Source of the DNA: Bradyrhizobium roseum
GTDB lineage: Bacteria > Pseudomonadota > Alphaproteobacteria > Rhizobiales > Xanthobacteraceae
Assembly (NCBI RefSeq): GCF_030413175.1
Contig: NZ_CP129212.1
Span: forward strand, 5,990,450-6,054,449
Direction: 5' to 3'
Length of the DNA stretch: 64,000 nt
This document shows positions 1-9,609 of this stretch, one piece after another; the first letter of the stretch is position 1; each line of letters starts with the position of its first letter. Under the pieces are notes generated by a model. The model worked only from the letters and a program-made list of their open reading frames with translations. It made no database searches and was not told where the DNA came from. Made by a program: the position numbers and the translations under genes.

Positions 1-1218
1 CGCCGGCACCAGATCATGGAGATGGCGCATCAGCGGGCCGACGCAGTAGACGCCGTCGATACCCGACAGGTCGGCGGCGAGTTTCTCGTGATAGGCGGGC
101 GCATCATCGCCCAATTCCAGCATGTCGCCGAGAATGGCGATACGCCGGCCGGCCTTCACCGGCCGTGCCTTCAAACTGCCGAGCGCGGCCACCATGCTGG
201 CCGGATTGCCATTAAAGCTGTCGTCGATCACGGTGACGCCACGGGCCGCCTGCTCGACGCCGCGGCCGGTCATGATGCCTACATGATCGAGCTGTTTCGC
301 CAGCACCGCGGGCTCCAGCCCGGCGGCGTGAATAGAAGCCAGCGCGGCCAGCGCGTTCTGCAGGCGATGCGGCGCACCCGGCGTCAGGCCGAACGCGATA
401 CGGCCGCCGCTTACCTCTACCTCGACATCCCAACTTTCGCCGCGCGCGGCATGTTTCAAGACGTGCACGTCGGATCCTTTGCCGAAGCGAACCACCCTGC
501 CGCGCCATTCCGGCGCCTCGACATCATCGGGCAGCACCAGCACGCCGTCGGCAGGCAGCCCTTGTGCGATGCTGACCTTCTCACGCCGGATCGCTTCCAG
601 GCTGCCGAGCTTTTCCAGGTGGACCGGCTGCACGTTCACGACCAGCGCGACGGTCGGCTTCGTCAATTCGCTGAGCCGCGCGATCTCGCCGGTCTGGTTC
701 ATGCCCATTTCGACGACCCATACGCTCGCTGAGGGGCTCGCATTGCACAGCGTCAGCGGCACGCCCCAGAAATTATTGAAGCTGCTCGGGCTGGCATAGG
801 CGTTGGGATAGGCGGCGAGGAATTCCTTGGTGCTGGTCTTGCCGGCGCTGCCGGTCAGGCCGATCACCGGCCCCGTGAACCGCGCCCGCGCCGCACGCGC
901 CAAGGTCCACAGGCCATCGATCAGCGTGTCCTTGACGATCAACTGCGGGACGCTGACGCCGTCGATCCGATGCGGAACGATCATCGCCACCGCGCCGGCC
1001 GCTTCCGCCTTGTCGGCAAATTCCCAACCGTCGCGGGCGCTGGCGAAACTGGAAATGAAACCACCGCTCGGCGTGCCGCTCAGCGCCACGAACAGGCATC
1101 CCGGTTTCACCAGGCGGCTGTCCTGCGTGACGAAATCGATCGGCTTGTCCGGGAATTCATCCGATACGCCGAGCGCGCTGGCAACTTCGGCAATCGTCCA
1201 TAGCGGCGTCGTGCTCAT
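1..1218 (-). CDS. murF: UDP-N-acetylmuramoyl-tripeptide--D-alanyl-D-alanine ligase, partial
   Basis: Cytoplasmic Mur ligase that adds D-Ala-D-Ala to UDP-MurNAc-tripeptide. Reading back from the ATG at 1218 gives 406 uninterrupted residues up to the window edge, so the C-terminal part is missing. A P-loop reading GLTGSAGKTSTKE lies about 140 residues in, followed by a typical central Mur-ligase domain ending near the conserved NPASM region (DDSFNGNPASM). The start overlaps the murE stop in an ATGA arrangement (1215-1218), so the two are almost certainly translationally coupled in the dcw operon. Frame and family are clear; only the missing end limits the call. Confidence 0.95.
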   Translation of the reverse strand, partial: MSTTPLWTIAEVASALGVSDEFPDKPIDFVTQDSRLVKPGCLFVALSGTPSGGFISSFASARDGWEFADKAEAAGAVAMIVPHRIDGVSVPQLIVKDTLIDGLWTLARAARARFTGPVIGLTGSAGKTSTKEFLAAYPNAYASPSSFNNFWGVPLTLCNASPSASVWVVEMGMNQTGEIARLSELTKPTVALVVNVQPVHLEKLGSLEAIRREKVSIAQGLPADGVLVLPDDVEAPEWRGRVVRFGKGSDVHVLKHAARGESWDVEVEVSGGRIAFGLTPGAPHRLQNALAALASIHAAGLEPAVLAKQLDHVGIMTGRGVEQAARGVTVIDDSFNGNPASMVAALGSLKARPVKAGRRIAILGDMLELGDDAPAYHEKLAADLSGIDGVYCVGPLMRHLHDLVPA

Positions 1219-2672
1219 GCCACCCTCGCTGCAAGCGCGGCGGCCACCGCCTCGTGATCGCTGAACGGCAACACCTTGTCGCCGACGATCTGGCCGGTCT
1301 CGTGCCCCTTGCCGGCGATCAGCAGGGCATCGCCCGGCTGCAGCGCTGATATTCCAGCTTTGATCGCCTCGGCGCGATCGCCGATGTCGCTGGCACCTTT
1401 GGCTTCGGCCAATATCGCGGCGCGGATCGCTGCCGGATTTTCGCTGCGCGGGTTGTCGTCGGTGACAATGACATGATCGGCGTTTTCTTTTGCAATCGCG
1501 CCCATGATCGGACGCTTGCCGGCGTCGCGGTCACCGCCGGCGCCGAAGATGACGACGAGCTTGCGTTTTGCATAGGGCCGCAGCGCCTGCAGCGCCTTCG
1601 CCAACGCGTCCGGCTTGTGGGCGTAATCGACAAAGATCGGCGCGCCATTGTGTTCGCCGACACGCTCCAGCCGCCCTTTGGCGCCTTCGAGATGTTCCAG
1701 CGTGGCCAGCACGGCGGCCGGCTCGCTGCCGGTCCCGATCGCGAGCCCGGCGGCGACCAGCGCATTCTCGATCTGGAATTCGCCGACCAGCGGCAGCTTG
1801 ATCGTATGCGTGTGCCCGCGATGTTCGAGCGTGAGCTTTTGCGCAAAGCCTTCGACATTGGCATCAGCCAGACGGATGCCCTCACCTGCGCCATCGGCGT
1901 TGCGGCCAACGGCGATGATCCGCAAGCCCCGCGCCCGGGCCGCTTCGATCACCTGCGGCGAGCAATCATGATCCGCGGAGATCACGGCCGCGCCGCCTGA
2001 TGGAACGAGGTCGCGGAACAGCCGCAGCTTGGCGGCCAGGTAATGCGCCTCGTCCGGATGATAGTCCATGTGGTCGCGCGTCAGATTGGTAAATCCGCCG
2101 GCTGCGATGCGCACGCCGTCGAGGCGGAACTGGTCGAGCCCGTGCGAGGACGCCTCGAAGGCGAGATGCGTGACGCCATCGCCGGTGATTTCGTCGAGCT
2201 GCTTGTGAAGCGCGATCGGATCCGGGGTCGTCAGCGAGCCGTAGACGGTGCGCTTCGGCGAAACCAGCCCGATGGTGCCGATGCTCGCCGAAGCATGACC
2301 GAGCCGTTCCCAGATCTGGCGCGTGAACGCGGCGACCGACGTCTTGCCGCTGGTGCCCGTCACCGCCGCAATCGTCGCGGGCTGGCGCGGAAAAAATCGC
2401 GCCGCCGCGAGCGCCAGCGCGCGCCGCGGATTCGAGGTGGCGACAAAAGGCACGGCAAGGCCGGTCGGCGCATGGTCGCCGGCTACCGCCACCGCGCCCG
2501 AACTGATGGCGGCATCGATAAAGCGCGAACCATCGGTCTTGCTGCCGGCGAGAGCGAAGAACAGGTCGCCCGGCTTCACCGCGCGGCTATCGACGGCCAG
2601 GCCTTTCACATCGACAGCTTCCGCCTGCGGCTCGATCGCAGCGTCATCGCTGAAGAGGTCGCGAAGTTTCAT
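1215..2672 (-). CDS. murE: UDP-MurNAc-tripeptide synthetase (meso-DAP adding)
   Basis: Cytoplasmic Mur ligase that adds the third stem-peptide residue to UDP-MurNAc-L-Ala-D-Glu. The start beginning MKLRDLFSDD (2672) is preferred because the upstream in-frame extension to 2864 is Arg-rich, unlike the family, and overlaps ftsI. That gives 485 residues, a usual length. The ATP P-loop TGTSGKTS is near residue 110 and the motif DDNPRSENP lies in the C-terminal domain. DNPR is the signature of enzymes that choose meso-diaminopimelate rather than lysine. The gene lies 46 bp after ftsI and overlaps murF by 4 bp. Confidence 0.95.
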   Translation of the reverse strand: MKLRDLFSDDAAIEPQAEAVDVKGLAVDSRAVKPGDLFFALAGSKTDGSRFIDAAISSGAVAVAGDHAPTGLAVPFVATSNPRRALALAAARFFPRQPATIAAVTGTSGKTSVAAFTRQIWERLGHASASIGTIGLVSPKRTVYGSLTTPDPIALHKQLDEITGDGVTHLAFEASSHGLDQFRLDGVRIAAGGFTNLTRDHMDYHPDEAHYLAAKLRLFRDLVPSGGAAVISADHDCSPQVIEAARARGLRIIAVGRNADGAGEGIRLADANVEGFAQKLTLEHRGHTHTIKLPLVGEFQIENALVAAGLAIGTGSEPAAVLATLEHLEGAKGRLERVGEHNGAPIFVDYAHKPDALAKALQALRPYAKRKLVVIFGAGGDRDAGKRPIMGAIAKENADHVIVTDDNPRSENPAAIRAAILAEAKGASDIGDRAEAIKAGISALQPGDALLIAGKGHETGQIVGDKVLPFSDHEAVAAALAARVA

Positions 2673-2718
2673 CGTGTTCCAGTCCGGCCGGCGCAGCTTG
2701 GCGCGCGTGATATGAGCC

Positions 2719-4470
2719 TTACTGGGTTGTCCTCGATGTCGCAAGAATAAGGCGATCAGACGGCGGCAGGTCGAAGCGCGGCTCGATTCCCAGCAGCGGC
2801 CCGATGCGGGCGATGATTTTGCCGCCGGCCGGCACCGTGTTCCAGCCCGAGGTGATGAAGCCATGGGTTTCGGGCAGCGCCTTGGGCTCGTCCAGCATGA
2901 CCAGCAGCTGGTACTGCGGATTGTCGGCCGGGATGATCGCGGTGAATGAGTTGAGCACCTGCTTCTTGGAATAGCGCCCGTTGACGACCTTTTCCGAGGT
3001 GCCGGTCTTGCCGCCGATATAGTAGCCCTTGACGTCGGCCTTCTTGGCGGTGCCGATCTCGGCGTTCAGCCGCATCAGATAGCGCATCTTGTCGGAGGTT
3101 TCGGTCCGGAGCACCCGCTTGCCGATAGCCCTGGCTTCCTCTTCCGACCGCTTCAGGAAGGTCGGAGGAATCAAGAACCCGCCATTGATGCAGGCGTTGA
3201 TGCCCATCACCGCCTGCAGCGGCGCCACCGCGATGCCGTGACCGAAGGACGCCGTGATGGTGTTGAGTTCGGTCCAGCGCTTCGGCACGATCGGCGAGGC
3301 GCTCTCAGGAAGTTCGGTGCGCAGCCGGTCCATCTGGCCGAGCTTTTTCAGGAACGCCTTGTGCGCCTCGACGCCCTGCCCCAGCGCGATCTTGGCAGCG
3401 CCGACGTTGGAGGAGAAGGTGAACACTTCCGACAGCGTGATGTTGCGGCCGACGGGGTGGGTGTCGTGAATGGTGAACTTGCCGAACTTCAGCACGCCGC
3501 GGCCATCATATAGAGTGTTGAGCGTGGCCTTGCCGGAATCCAGCGCCATCGCCAGCGTCAGCGCCTTGAAGGTCGAGCCCATCTCGAACACGCCCGTGGT
3601 CAGGCGGTTGATGCGGTCCGGGTCGTGCGCCTCTTTCGGGTTGTTCGGATCGAAATCCGGCAGCGACACCAGCGCCACGATCTCGCCGGTCCGCACGTTG
3701 GAGACGAGGCCCGACGCGGCCTTGGCCTTGTATTTTTCCTTTGCCTTCAGCAACTCATCGCGAAGCGCATGTTCGACGCGCAGGTCGATCGACAATTCCA
3801 CCGGCTTCTGCAGGCGATCGGTCGCAAAGCCGGCGCGGTGCAGATCGGCCAGACCGTTGTTGTCCAGCCACTTCTCCATCCCGGCGATGCCCTGGTTGTC
3901 GATGTTGACCAGGCCGATGAGATGCGCGACGGCCGCGCCGGTCGGATAGACCCGCTTGTTTTCGCGCAGGAAGCCGATGCCGGGAATGCCGAGCTTGTGG
4001 ATGTCGCGCTGCTGCTTCGGCGTGATCTCGCGCTTCAGCCAGACAAAGCCCTTGCGCCCGGACAGCCGCGTACGCGCCTCCGCCTCGTCGAGGTCCGGAA
4101 GTGCGGCGGTCAACAGTTCGATCGCCTCGTCCTTGTCGATGATGCGCCGGGGCTCGCCGAACAGGCTCGGCGCCTTGACGTCGGTGGCAAGCACCTCGCC
4201 GTTGCGGTCGACGATATCGGGCCGCGCGGTGGCGATCGCGTCCTGCGAGCCGGCGCGCCGCGCGCCATGGCTGTCGGCGCCGACTGCGAACATCACAAGA
4301 CGTCCGGCCAGTACCGCATAGACGGCCACGAACAGCAGGATGGCCAATCCGACGCGCGCCCGCGCCTTGGCGGCGCGATCGACGTTGCGCCCGTAGAGCA
4401 GGCTGCGGATCAACCGCTGCCGCCACGGCTCGGCGGGCCGCTCGACATGGCTGCGCGTCCGGCCGGTCAT
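2719..4470 (-). CDS. ftsI: Cell-division peptidoglycan transpeptidase (PBP3)
   Basis: Class B penicillin-binding protein that cross-links septal peptidoglycan as part of the divisome. With the start at 4470 it has 583 residues: a basic cytoplasmic tail, one membrane anchor (about residues 40-62), a PBP dimerisation domain and a transpeptidase domain. All three active-site motifs are visible: STFK with the nucleophile Ser299, SSN at 353-355 and KTG at 488-490. The start codon overlaps the ftsL stop (ATGA, 4467-4470); an upstream in-frame extension runs through ftsL in another frame and was rejected. Order rsmH-ftsL-ftsI-murE is standard for the dcw cluster. Confidence 0.95.
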   Translation of the reverse strand: MTGRTRSHVERPAEPWRQRLIRSLLYGRNVDRAAKARARVGLAILLFVAVYAVLAGRLVMFAVGADSHGARRAGSQDAIATARPDIVDRNGEVLATDVKAPSLFGEPRRIIDKDEAIELLTAALPDLDEAEARTRLSGRKGFVWLKREITPKQQRDIHKLGIPGIGFLRENKRVYPTGAAVAHLIGLVNIDNQGIAGMEKWLDNNGLADLHRAGFATDRLQKPVELSIDLRVEHALRDELLKAKEKYKAKAASGLVSNVRTGEIVALVSLPDFDPNNPKEAHDPDRINRLTTGVFEMGSTFKALTLAMALDSGKATLNTLYDGRGVLKFGKFTIHDTHPVGRNITLSEVFTFSSNVGAAKIALGQGVEAHKAFLKKLGQMDRLRTELPESASPIVPKRWTELNTITASFGHGIAVAPLQAVMGINACINGGFLIPPTFLKRSEEEARAIGKRVLRTETSDKMRYLMRLNAEIGTAKKADVKGYYIGGKTGTSEKVVNGRYSKKQVLNSFTAIIPADNPQYQLLVMLDEPKALPETHGFITSGWNTVPAGGKIIARIGPLLGIEPRFDLPPSDRLILATSRTTQ

Positions 4471-4859
4471 CGCTGGTCTCCCGACGCGGGCACCGACCCG
4501 GTGGTGGGCGGTGCGTCGGCGGCGGCCTCGATGGTGTTGATCATCGCGCCGATCGGATCGGGGGAGCCGGGCCTGGCAAAAGCGGGCGGCCGTTCCGGCA
4601 AGTTCTTCAACTGATCGTATTGCGTGGCGTTGAGCGGCTGCAGTTTGAGATGGCGTTCGGCGAGCCCTTGCAGCCGCATCGGCGCATCGAGCCTGGCCCA
4701 TTCGGCGCGCAGCGCAGCGATGGCGTCGCGCTGCTCGCGGATCTCGGCGTTGAGCCGCAGCACGCGCTCGACGCGCGCCGTCGATTCCATCTTGATGCGG
4801 TAGACATAGGCAGCGGCAAAAATCAGCGCGCCGATGACGAGGAGATGGATGATCCGCAT
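4467..4859 (-). CDS. ftsL: Cell division protein FtsL
   Basis: Small bitopic divisome protein of 130 residues. It has a very short cytoplasmic N-terminus, one transmembrane helix at about residues 4-20, then a charged heptad-like coiled coil (about 28-60) reading RVLRLNAEIREQRDAIAALR, and a Pro/Ala-rich periplasmic tail. FtsL pairs with FtsB and FtsQ and helps activate FtsWI. Sequence conservation in this family is low, so the call rests on size, topology and position between rsmH and ftsI. It starts 3 nt after the rsmH stop and its own stop overlaps the ftsI start. Confidence 0.85.
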   Translation of the reverse strand: MRIIHLLVIGALIFAAAYVYRIKMESTARVERVLRLNAEIREQRDAIAALRAEWARLDAPMRLQGLAERHLKLQPLNATQYDQLKNLPERPPAFARPGSPDPIGAMINTIEAAADAPPTTGSVPASGDQR

Positions 4860-4862
4860 GGC

Positions 4863-5858
4863 TCAGCCTCCCCGCATCACGTCGGCGAGAACGGGCCAGG
4901 CCGGTAAACGATCGGCCGCGTGCGCCGGCGCCGAGGTACGCTCGCCGGCGCGCAGCTTTGCGGAGCGCGCACGCGGATTGGCGGCCACTTCGGCTTCGCC
5001 GGGGGTCACGGGACGCTTGGTCAGGATCTGGAAGCTCGGCGCGGCCTGTGCCAGTTCGGGCAGGTGCCGCGATCCGCCGCCGGTCTTGCCGCGCGCGTTG
5101 AAGAAATCCTTGACGATGCGGTCTTCCAGCGAGTGGAACGAGACCACCACCAGCCGCCCGCCGGGCTTCAGCACGCGCTCGGCGGCCGTCAGCGCCAGAT
5201 GCAATTCGTCGAGTTCCGCGTTGACGAAAATTCTCAAGCCCTGGAACGTGCGCGTCGCCGGGTGAATCTCGTTCGGTTTCGAACGCACCACCTTGCCGAC
5301 GATATCGGCCAGCGCCTGCGTCGTCGTGATCGGCGCTTCCTTGCGCGCCGCCACGATCGCGCGCGCCACGGCGCGGGAGTAACGCTCTTCGCCGAAGATA
5401 TAGATGATGTTGGCGAGATCCGCCTCGGAGGCCTTCGCCACCACGTCCGCCGCCGTCGGGCCGTCATGGCCCATCCGCATGTCGAGCGGGCCGCCGAGCC
5501 GGAACGAGAAACCTCGCTCGGCCTGGTCGAGTTGCATCGAGGAGACGCCGACGTCCATCACAACGCCGTCCACCCCGGCCACGCCTTCCGCCGCGCAAAC
5601 CTCCGCGAGGTTGGAGAACCGGTCCTCAACCAGGGTCAGCCTGCCCTCGGACTGCTCGACCAGGTCGAATCCGCCGGCCACCGCCGATCGGTCGCGGTCG
5701 ATGCCGATCACCCGCGTTCCAGGGACAGTGAGGATCGCACGGCTGTAGCCGCCGGCACCAAAGGTCGCGTCGACATAGACGCCGCCGGCACGGGGCGCGA
5801 GCATTTCGACCGCTTCGCGGCCGAGCACGGAGATATGACGCGGGGCAGCCGGGCTCAC
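4863..5858 (-). CDS. rsmH: 16S rRNA (cytosine1402-N4)-methyltransferase
   Basis: SAM-dependent methyltransferase that makes N4-methylation of C1402 in 16S rRNA. I chose the GTG at 5858, which gives [20 protein letters not shown], because a GGAG sits 8 nt upstream and this matches the usual N-terminus HxPVLxxE; the in-frame extension to 6101 is low-complexity and unlike the family. The resulting 331 residues are a normal length. The SAM-binding motif [16 protein letters not shown] is near residue 30 and [20 protein letters not shown] lies near the C-terminus. It is the first gene of the visible dcw operon; mraZ, which often precedes it, is not present here. Confidence 0.93.
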   Translation of the reverse strand: MSPAAPRHISVLGREAVEMLAPRAGGVYVDATFGAGGYSRAILTVPGTRVIGIDRDRSAVAGGFDLVEQSEGRLTLVEDRFSNLAEVCAAEGVAGVDGVVMDVGVSSMQLDQAERGFSFRLGGPLDMRMGHDGPTAADVVAKASEADLANIIYIFGEERYSRAVARAIVAARKEAPITTTQALADIVGKVVRSKPNEIHPATRTFQGLRIFVNAELDELHLALTAAERVLKPGGRLVVVSFHSLEDRIVKDFFNARGKTGGGSRHLPELAQAAPSFQILTKRPVTPGEAEVAANPRARSAKLRAGERTSAPAHAADRLPAWPVLADVMRGG

Positions 5859-6323
5859 GCGCCGTGCTCCGGCGTATGGCAGCCTGCGAATCGGAAGATG
5901 GACGCGAACGGCCCCATTGCGCCTCAAATCTCTGCGTCTTGCCGGGCTTTTCCGGCCCAAGAGCCGGGAACAGGTACCATCACCAGCCCCGGCCCGGCCC
6001 TGCGCCCCCTCATTTCCAGACGGAATTTGCTGGGCTGCCATGGCGATTCGAGCGCGAAAAAGGGCTTCGGCCGTCCCCAACCCGGTTCGGCTCTTCACCA
6101 CTTAGTAACGGCACTTAGCGTTAAGAAAGCGTTGATGGTCGGCCGCAGGTTTAAGGCTGCTGTCCGCCCGTCGAAATCCGGTGATGCGCGGCACACACAC
6201 CCGATCGAAATGCGGGCTGGAACCCGGTCGCCGCATTGCGCCGGCGCAAGGTAAACGAATAGTAAACGGTATTATCGCTCGAACATGATATTGCCGTTCT
6301 CCCGCCCGGTTTGGTTTTGAAAA
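5859..6323. other. Intergenic region upstream of rsmH and the amidase
   Basis: A 465-bp divergent spacer between rsmH (minus) and the amidase (plus). No frame on either strand encodes an MraZ-like protein or any other recognisable product. It gets more AT-rich toward 6240-6320 (for example around the run of gtaaacgaatagtaaac), where promoters for one or both sides are likely, but I cannot pin down a convincing -35/-10 pair. Confidence 0.5.
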
Positions 6324-7193
6324 ATGACTTCTGGTTCGTTCGCATCTGCTGGTATTGATTCGAAGCGTCAACGCGCCCTTCACGTGGCCAGGGCCAACGC
6401 CGACATGAAGACCTTCACCCCGGATTCCTCGATCGCATCCGACGTCATTCCGTCGCCGAATCACGGCGACCGCAACAATGGCCGCCTCGCAGACATGATC
6501 CTGCTGCACTACACCGGCATGCCCGATGTGGAGGGTGCGATCGCCCGGCTGTGCACCCCCGGCACCGACGTGTCGGCCCATTATATCGTGCTGGAAGACG
6601 GCCGCATCGTGCAATGCGTGCCGGAGGCCAAGCGCGCCTGGCACGCCGGCGTCTCTTCCTGGGCCGGCGAGGACGACATCAATTCCTGTTCGATCGGGGT
6701 CGAGATCATCAATCGCGGCCACGACTGGGGCTATCCGGATTTTCCGCTGCGCCAGATCGCCGCCGTGATCGCGCTGTGCCGCGGCATCATGCTCCGCCGC
6801 AGGATTCCTTCGTATCGGGTGCTCGCGCATTCCGACGTCGCACCGGCGCGCAAAAAAGACCCCGGCGAAAAGTTTCCGTGGCATTCGCTGGCCAATTCCG
6901 GTGTCGGCCATTGGGTGCAGCCCGCGCCGATCGTGCGCGGCGAAACGTTGAAGCTCGGCAGCATCGGCGGCGACGTTGCAGGGCTACAGGTGGCGCTCGC
7001 CAGATACGGCTACAACGTCCCGACGCACGGCAAGTTCGATGGCCCAACCATGGAAGTGGTCACCGCCTTTCAGCGTCACTTCCGTCCGGCGCGCGTCGAC
7101 GGCATCGCCGATCACTCGACCTTGAGCACGCTGCATGCGCTGCTGGCGAGTTTGCCGCCGGATGCCATGACGACGGCGGTCGCGGCGAAGTAG
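6324..7193 (+). CDS. N-acetylmuramoyl-L-alanine amidase with peptidoglycan-binding domain
   Basis: Zinc amidase (amidase_2/AmpD fold) that cleaves the MurNAc-L-Ala bond, with a C-terminal PG_binding_1 domain at about residues 205-275. The likely zinc ligands are His62 (LLHYTG), His169 (LAHSDV) and Asp179 (KKDPG); the conserved WHAG is at 106-109. No signal peptide is evident, which fits a cytoplasmic or AmiD-like muropeptide-recycling enzyme. The second methionine at 6405 (MKTFTPDSS) is a plausible alternative start, since residues 1-27 look non-conserved and neither start has a strong ribosome site. It is divergent from the dcw cluster. Confidence 0.85.
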   Translation: MTSGSFASAGIDSKRQRALHVARANADMKTFTPDSSIASDVIPSPNHGDRNNGRLADMILLHYTGMPDVEGAIARLCTPGTDVSAHYIVLEDGRIVQCVPEAKRAWHAGVSSWAGEDDINSCSIGVEIINRGHDWGYPDFPLRQIAAVIALCRGIMLRRRIPSYRVLAHSDVAPARKKDPGEKFPWHSLANSGVGHWVQPAPIVRGETLKLGSIGGDVAGLQVALARYGYNVPTHGKFDGPTMEVVTAFQRHFRPARVDGIADHSTLSTLHALLASLPPDAMTTAVAAK

Positions 7194-7248
7194 TCCGCTC
7201 CAGACCGAAGCCTTGCGGCCGTGACTGCGGCTGGACCGGCCGCGCCGA

Positions 7249-7262
7249 TTGATTTCCCTCAA
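7249..7262 (+). promoter_or_regulatory. FixK/FNR-type anaerobox
   Basis: TTGATTTCCCTCAA matches the CRP/FNR-family pattern TTGA-N6-TCAA exactly at all eight fixed positions. It is centred about 65 bp before the ATPase start codon, which would put a class II start site (box centred near -41.5) close to 7297. In Bradyrhizobium this pattern is bound by FixK2 under low oxygen. The match is seen; the regulation is inferred. Confidence 0.6.
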
Positions 7263-7320
7263 TGGCCGAGCGGGCTTTTTCGGCGACAAGCCACCAACGG
7301 CTTGAGCACGGAATGGACCA

Positions 7321-9609
7321 ATGTCATTTGAGCGCGCCATGCGATGGACGCTGGTCTCGATCGCAGTCGCGGGACTTGCGACCGGAATCGGCGCTGTAAT
7401 CGCTGGCCGGCCGGTACTCGCCGATATCTGCTGGACACTTGCAACGCTGCCCGTGATCGCGGGACTGGCGATTTCGATTGTGCGCGACCTGCTGGCCGGG
7501 CGGCTCGGCGTCGATGCCATCGCGCTGGTGTCGATGAGTTCAGCGATTGCGCTCGGCCAGCCGCTGGCCGGCGCCGTCGTGGCGTTGATGTATTCCGGCG
7601 GCAATGTGCTCGAGGAGATCGCGGTGGCCCGCGCCGAGCGCGACCTGCGTTCACTGGTCGATCGCGCGCCGCGGGAGGCGCATCGCCTCGCCGAGGGCCG
7701 CGTTGAGGACGTGCCGATATCCGCCGTCGCCATCGGCGACCGGCTGCTGGTGCACGCGGGCGAGGTCGTACCGGTCGACGGCGTCATCAACTCGCACGCT
7801 GCCGCGGTCGACGAATCGGCACTCACGGGCGAACCGATACCGGTCGCCAAGGCGCGCGGCGCCGCGATCTTTTCCGGCTCGCTGAACGCCGGCGAAACCT
7901 TTGAGATGTCGGTGTCCGCGCTGGCGGGCGAGAGCACCTATGCCGGCATCGTGCGGCTGGTGACCGCGGCGCAAACCGCCAAGGCGCCGTTCGTGCGGCT
8001 GGCCGATCGCTATGCGTTGATCTTCCTGCCGGTCACGCTGGCGCTCGCGCTCGTCGCCTGGCTGATTTCGGGCGATCTGCTGCGCAGCCTCGCGGTACTG
8101 GTGGCGGCAACGCCGTGCCCGCTGATCCTCGCGGCCCCGGTCGCCTTCATCGCCGGCGTGGCGCAAGCCGCCCGGCGCGGCATTCTGGTCAAGGGCGGCG
8201 GGCCGCTGGAGGCGCTGGCGCGGGCGCATACCGTGCTGTTCGACAAGACCGGGACGCTGACGGTCGGCGGCGCGCGGCTGCTCTCGGTCGAAGCGGCGCC
8301 GGGCGAGAATGCCGACGAGATCTTGATGCTGGGCGCTTCGCTGGAGCAGGCGTCGCATCACGTGATCGCCAACGCCATCGTTCAGGCCGCGACCCAGCGC
8401 GGCCTGAAACTCGAACTGCCCGAGCAAGTCAGGGAGTCCATGGGGTCGGGACTGGAGGGCGTGATCGCAGGACGCCGCGTGGTCGCCGGAGCGCGCGAAA
8501 TGGTCTTCACCGATGGCCGCGTTTCGGATTGGGCCACACGGGCCATCCGGCGCGCCTCATGGCGATCGGCCCTGATCGTCTTCGTCGCGATCGACGGCCG
8601 GCCGGCCGGGGCATTGCTGCTGGCCGACGAACTGCGCCCCGACACGCCGCGCGCGATCCGCCTGCTGCGCGAGGCCGGTATTGCCCGCATCCTGATGGTC
8701 ACCGGCGACCGCGCCGCCGCCGCGCAGGCGATCGGCGCCGCGCTCGATCTCGACGGCGTGCTCGCCGAACGCGTTCCCTCCGACAAGGTGGACGCGGTGC
8801 GCTCCGAGCAGCGGCTGCATCCCACCATCATGGTCGGCGACGGCATCAACGATGCGCCGGCGTTGGCCTCGGCCGATGTCGGGATCGCCCTCGGCGCGCG
8901 CGGCGCCAGCGCCTCCTCGGAAGCCGCCGACGTGGTCATTCTCGCCGACCGGCTCGATCGCGTCGGCGAGGCGATCACGATCGCGCGGCGGGCGCGCTCC
9001 ATCGCTATCCAGAGCATCGTCGTCGGCATGGGATTGTCGATGCTGGCCATGCTGGCCGCGACGCTCGGCTGGCTGATGCCGGTGCCGGCCGCGATCCTTC
9101 AGGAACTGATCGACGTCGCGGTGATCCTCAACGCATTGCGGGCGCTCAGGCCGGGCGGCCTGCGCAGCGGCCGAACCATGACCGTCGAGGCCGGCCGCGA
9201 ACTGCATCACAACCATCTCGCCCTGCTCGGCGATCTCGACCGGCTGCGGTCGATCGTCGACGCGCTGGACGATGCCGTCTCCGAGCGCGCCGCCGCGCTG
9301 ATCGCCGAAGCCAACCTGCTGGTTCAGGACAAGGTGGTCGCGCATGAGCGCGACGACGAAGGCCATGTCTACCCCCAACTCGCCGCGGTGTTGCTGGAGG
9401 CCCACGGGCTATCGGCGATGAGCCGGGCACATCGCGAGATCCTGCATCTCGCCCGGCTGCTCGACCGCGTCGCGCATGAACTGCCCTCGGAGAATGTCGA
9501 CCGCTATCTCATTCGCGACGCGCAGCGGCTGATCGAGGCGATCGAGACCCTGGTCCGCCTGCACACCGCGCAGGAGGAAGACATCTACGAGGCGGTCGCG
9601 GCGCATTGA
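7321..9609 (+). CDS. P1B-5-like metal-transporting ATPase with C-terminal hemerythrin domain
   Basis: Inner-membrane heavy-metal P-type ATPase, 762 residues. It has no N-terminal Cys-rich metal-binding domain and begins directly with membrane helices. Motifs in order: TGE at 169-171 (actuator), TPCP at 264-267 in the metal-translocation helix, the phosphorylation site DKTGT at 308-312, and GDGINDAP near 507-514. Residues from about 625 form a hemerythrin-like domain with HHNH (629-632), HERDDE (675-680), HREI (704-707) and HTAQEED (748-754). TPCP plus a hemerythrin tail defines the P1B-5 group, which includes Sinorhizobium Nia, a nickel/iron-responsive exporter. Export of Fe or Ni is inferred. 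The ATG has no strong Shine-Dalgarno. A FixK-type box lies upstream. Confidence 0.88.
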   Translation: MSFERAMRWTLVSIAVAGLATGIGAVIAGRPVLADICWTLATLPVIAGLAISIVRDLLAGRLGVDAIALVSMSSAIALGQPLAGAVVALMYSGGNVLEEIAVARAERDLRSLVDRAPREAHRLAEGRVEDVPISAVAIGDRLLVHAGEVVPVDGVINSHAAAVDESALTGEPIPVAKARGAAIFSGSLNAGETFEMSVSALAGESTYAGIVRLVTAAQTAKAPFVRLADRYALIFLPVTLALALVAWLISGDLLRSLAVLVAATPCPLILAAPVAFIAGVAQAARRGILVKGGGPLEALARAHTVLFDKTGTLTVGGARLLSVEAAPGENADEILMLGASLEQASHHVIANAIVQAATQRGLKLELPEQVRESMGSGLEGVIAGRRVVAGAREMVFTDGRVSDWATRAIRRASWRSALIVFVAIDGRPAGALLLADELRPDTPRAIRLLREAGIARILMVTGDRAAAAQAIGAALDLDGVLAERVPSDKVDAVRSEQRLHPTIMVGDGINDAPALASADVGIALGARGASASSEAADVVILADRLDRVGEAITIARRARSIAIQSIVVGMGLSMLAMLAATLGWLMPVPAAILQELIDVAVILNALRALRPGGLRSGRTMTVEAGRELHHNHLALLGDLDRLRSIVDALDDAVSERAAALIAEANLLVQDKVVAHERDDEGHVYPQLAAVLLEAHGLSAMSRAHREILHLARLLDRVAHELPSENVDRYLIRDAQRLIEAIETLVRLHTAQEEDIYEAVAAH

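Noticed and set aside
8115..9347. 410-residue ORF inside the ATPase gene
   Set aside because: Out-of-frame shadow, extremely Arg-rich; the ATPase frame carries all motifs.
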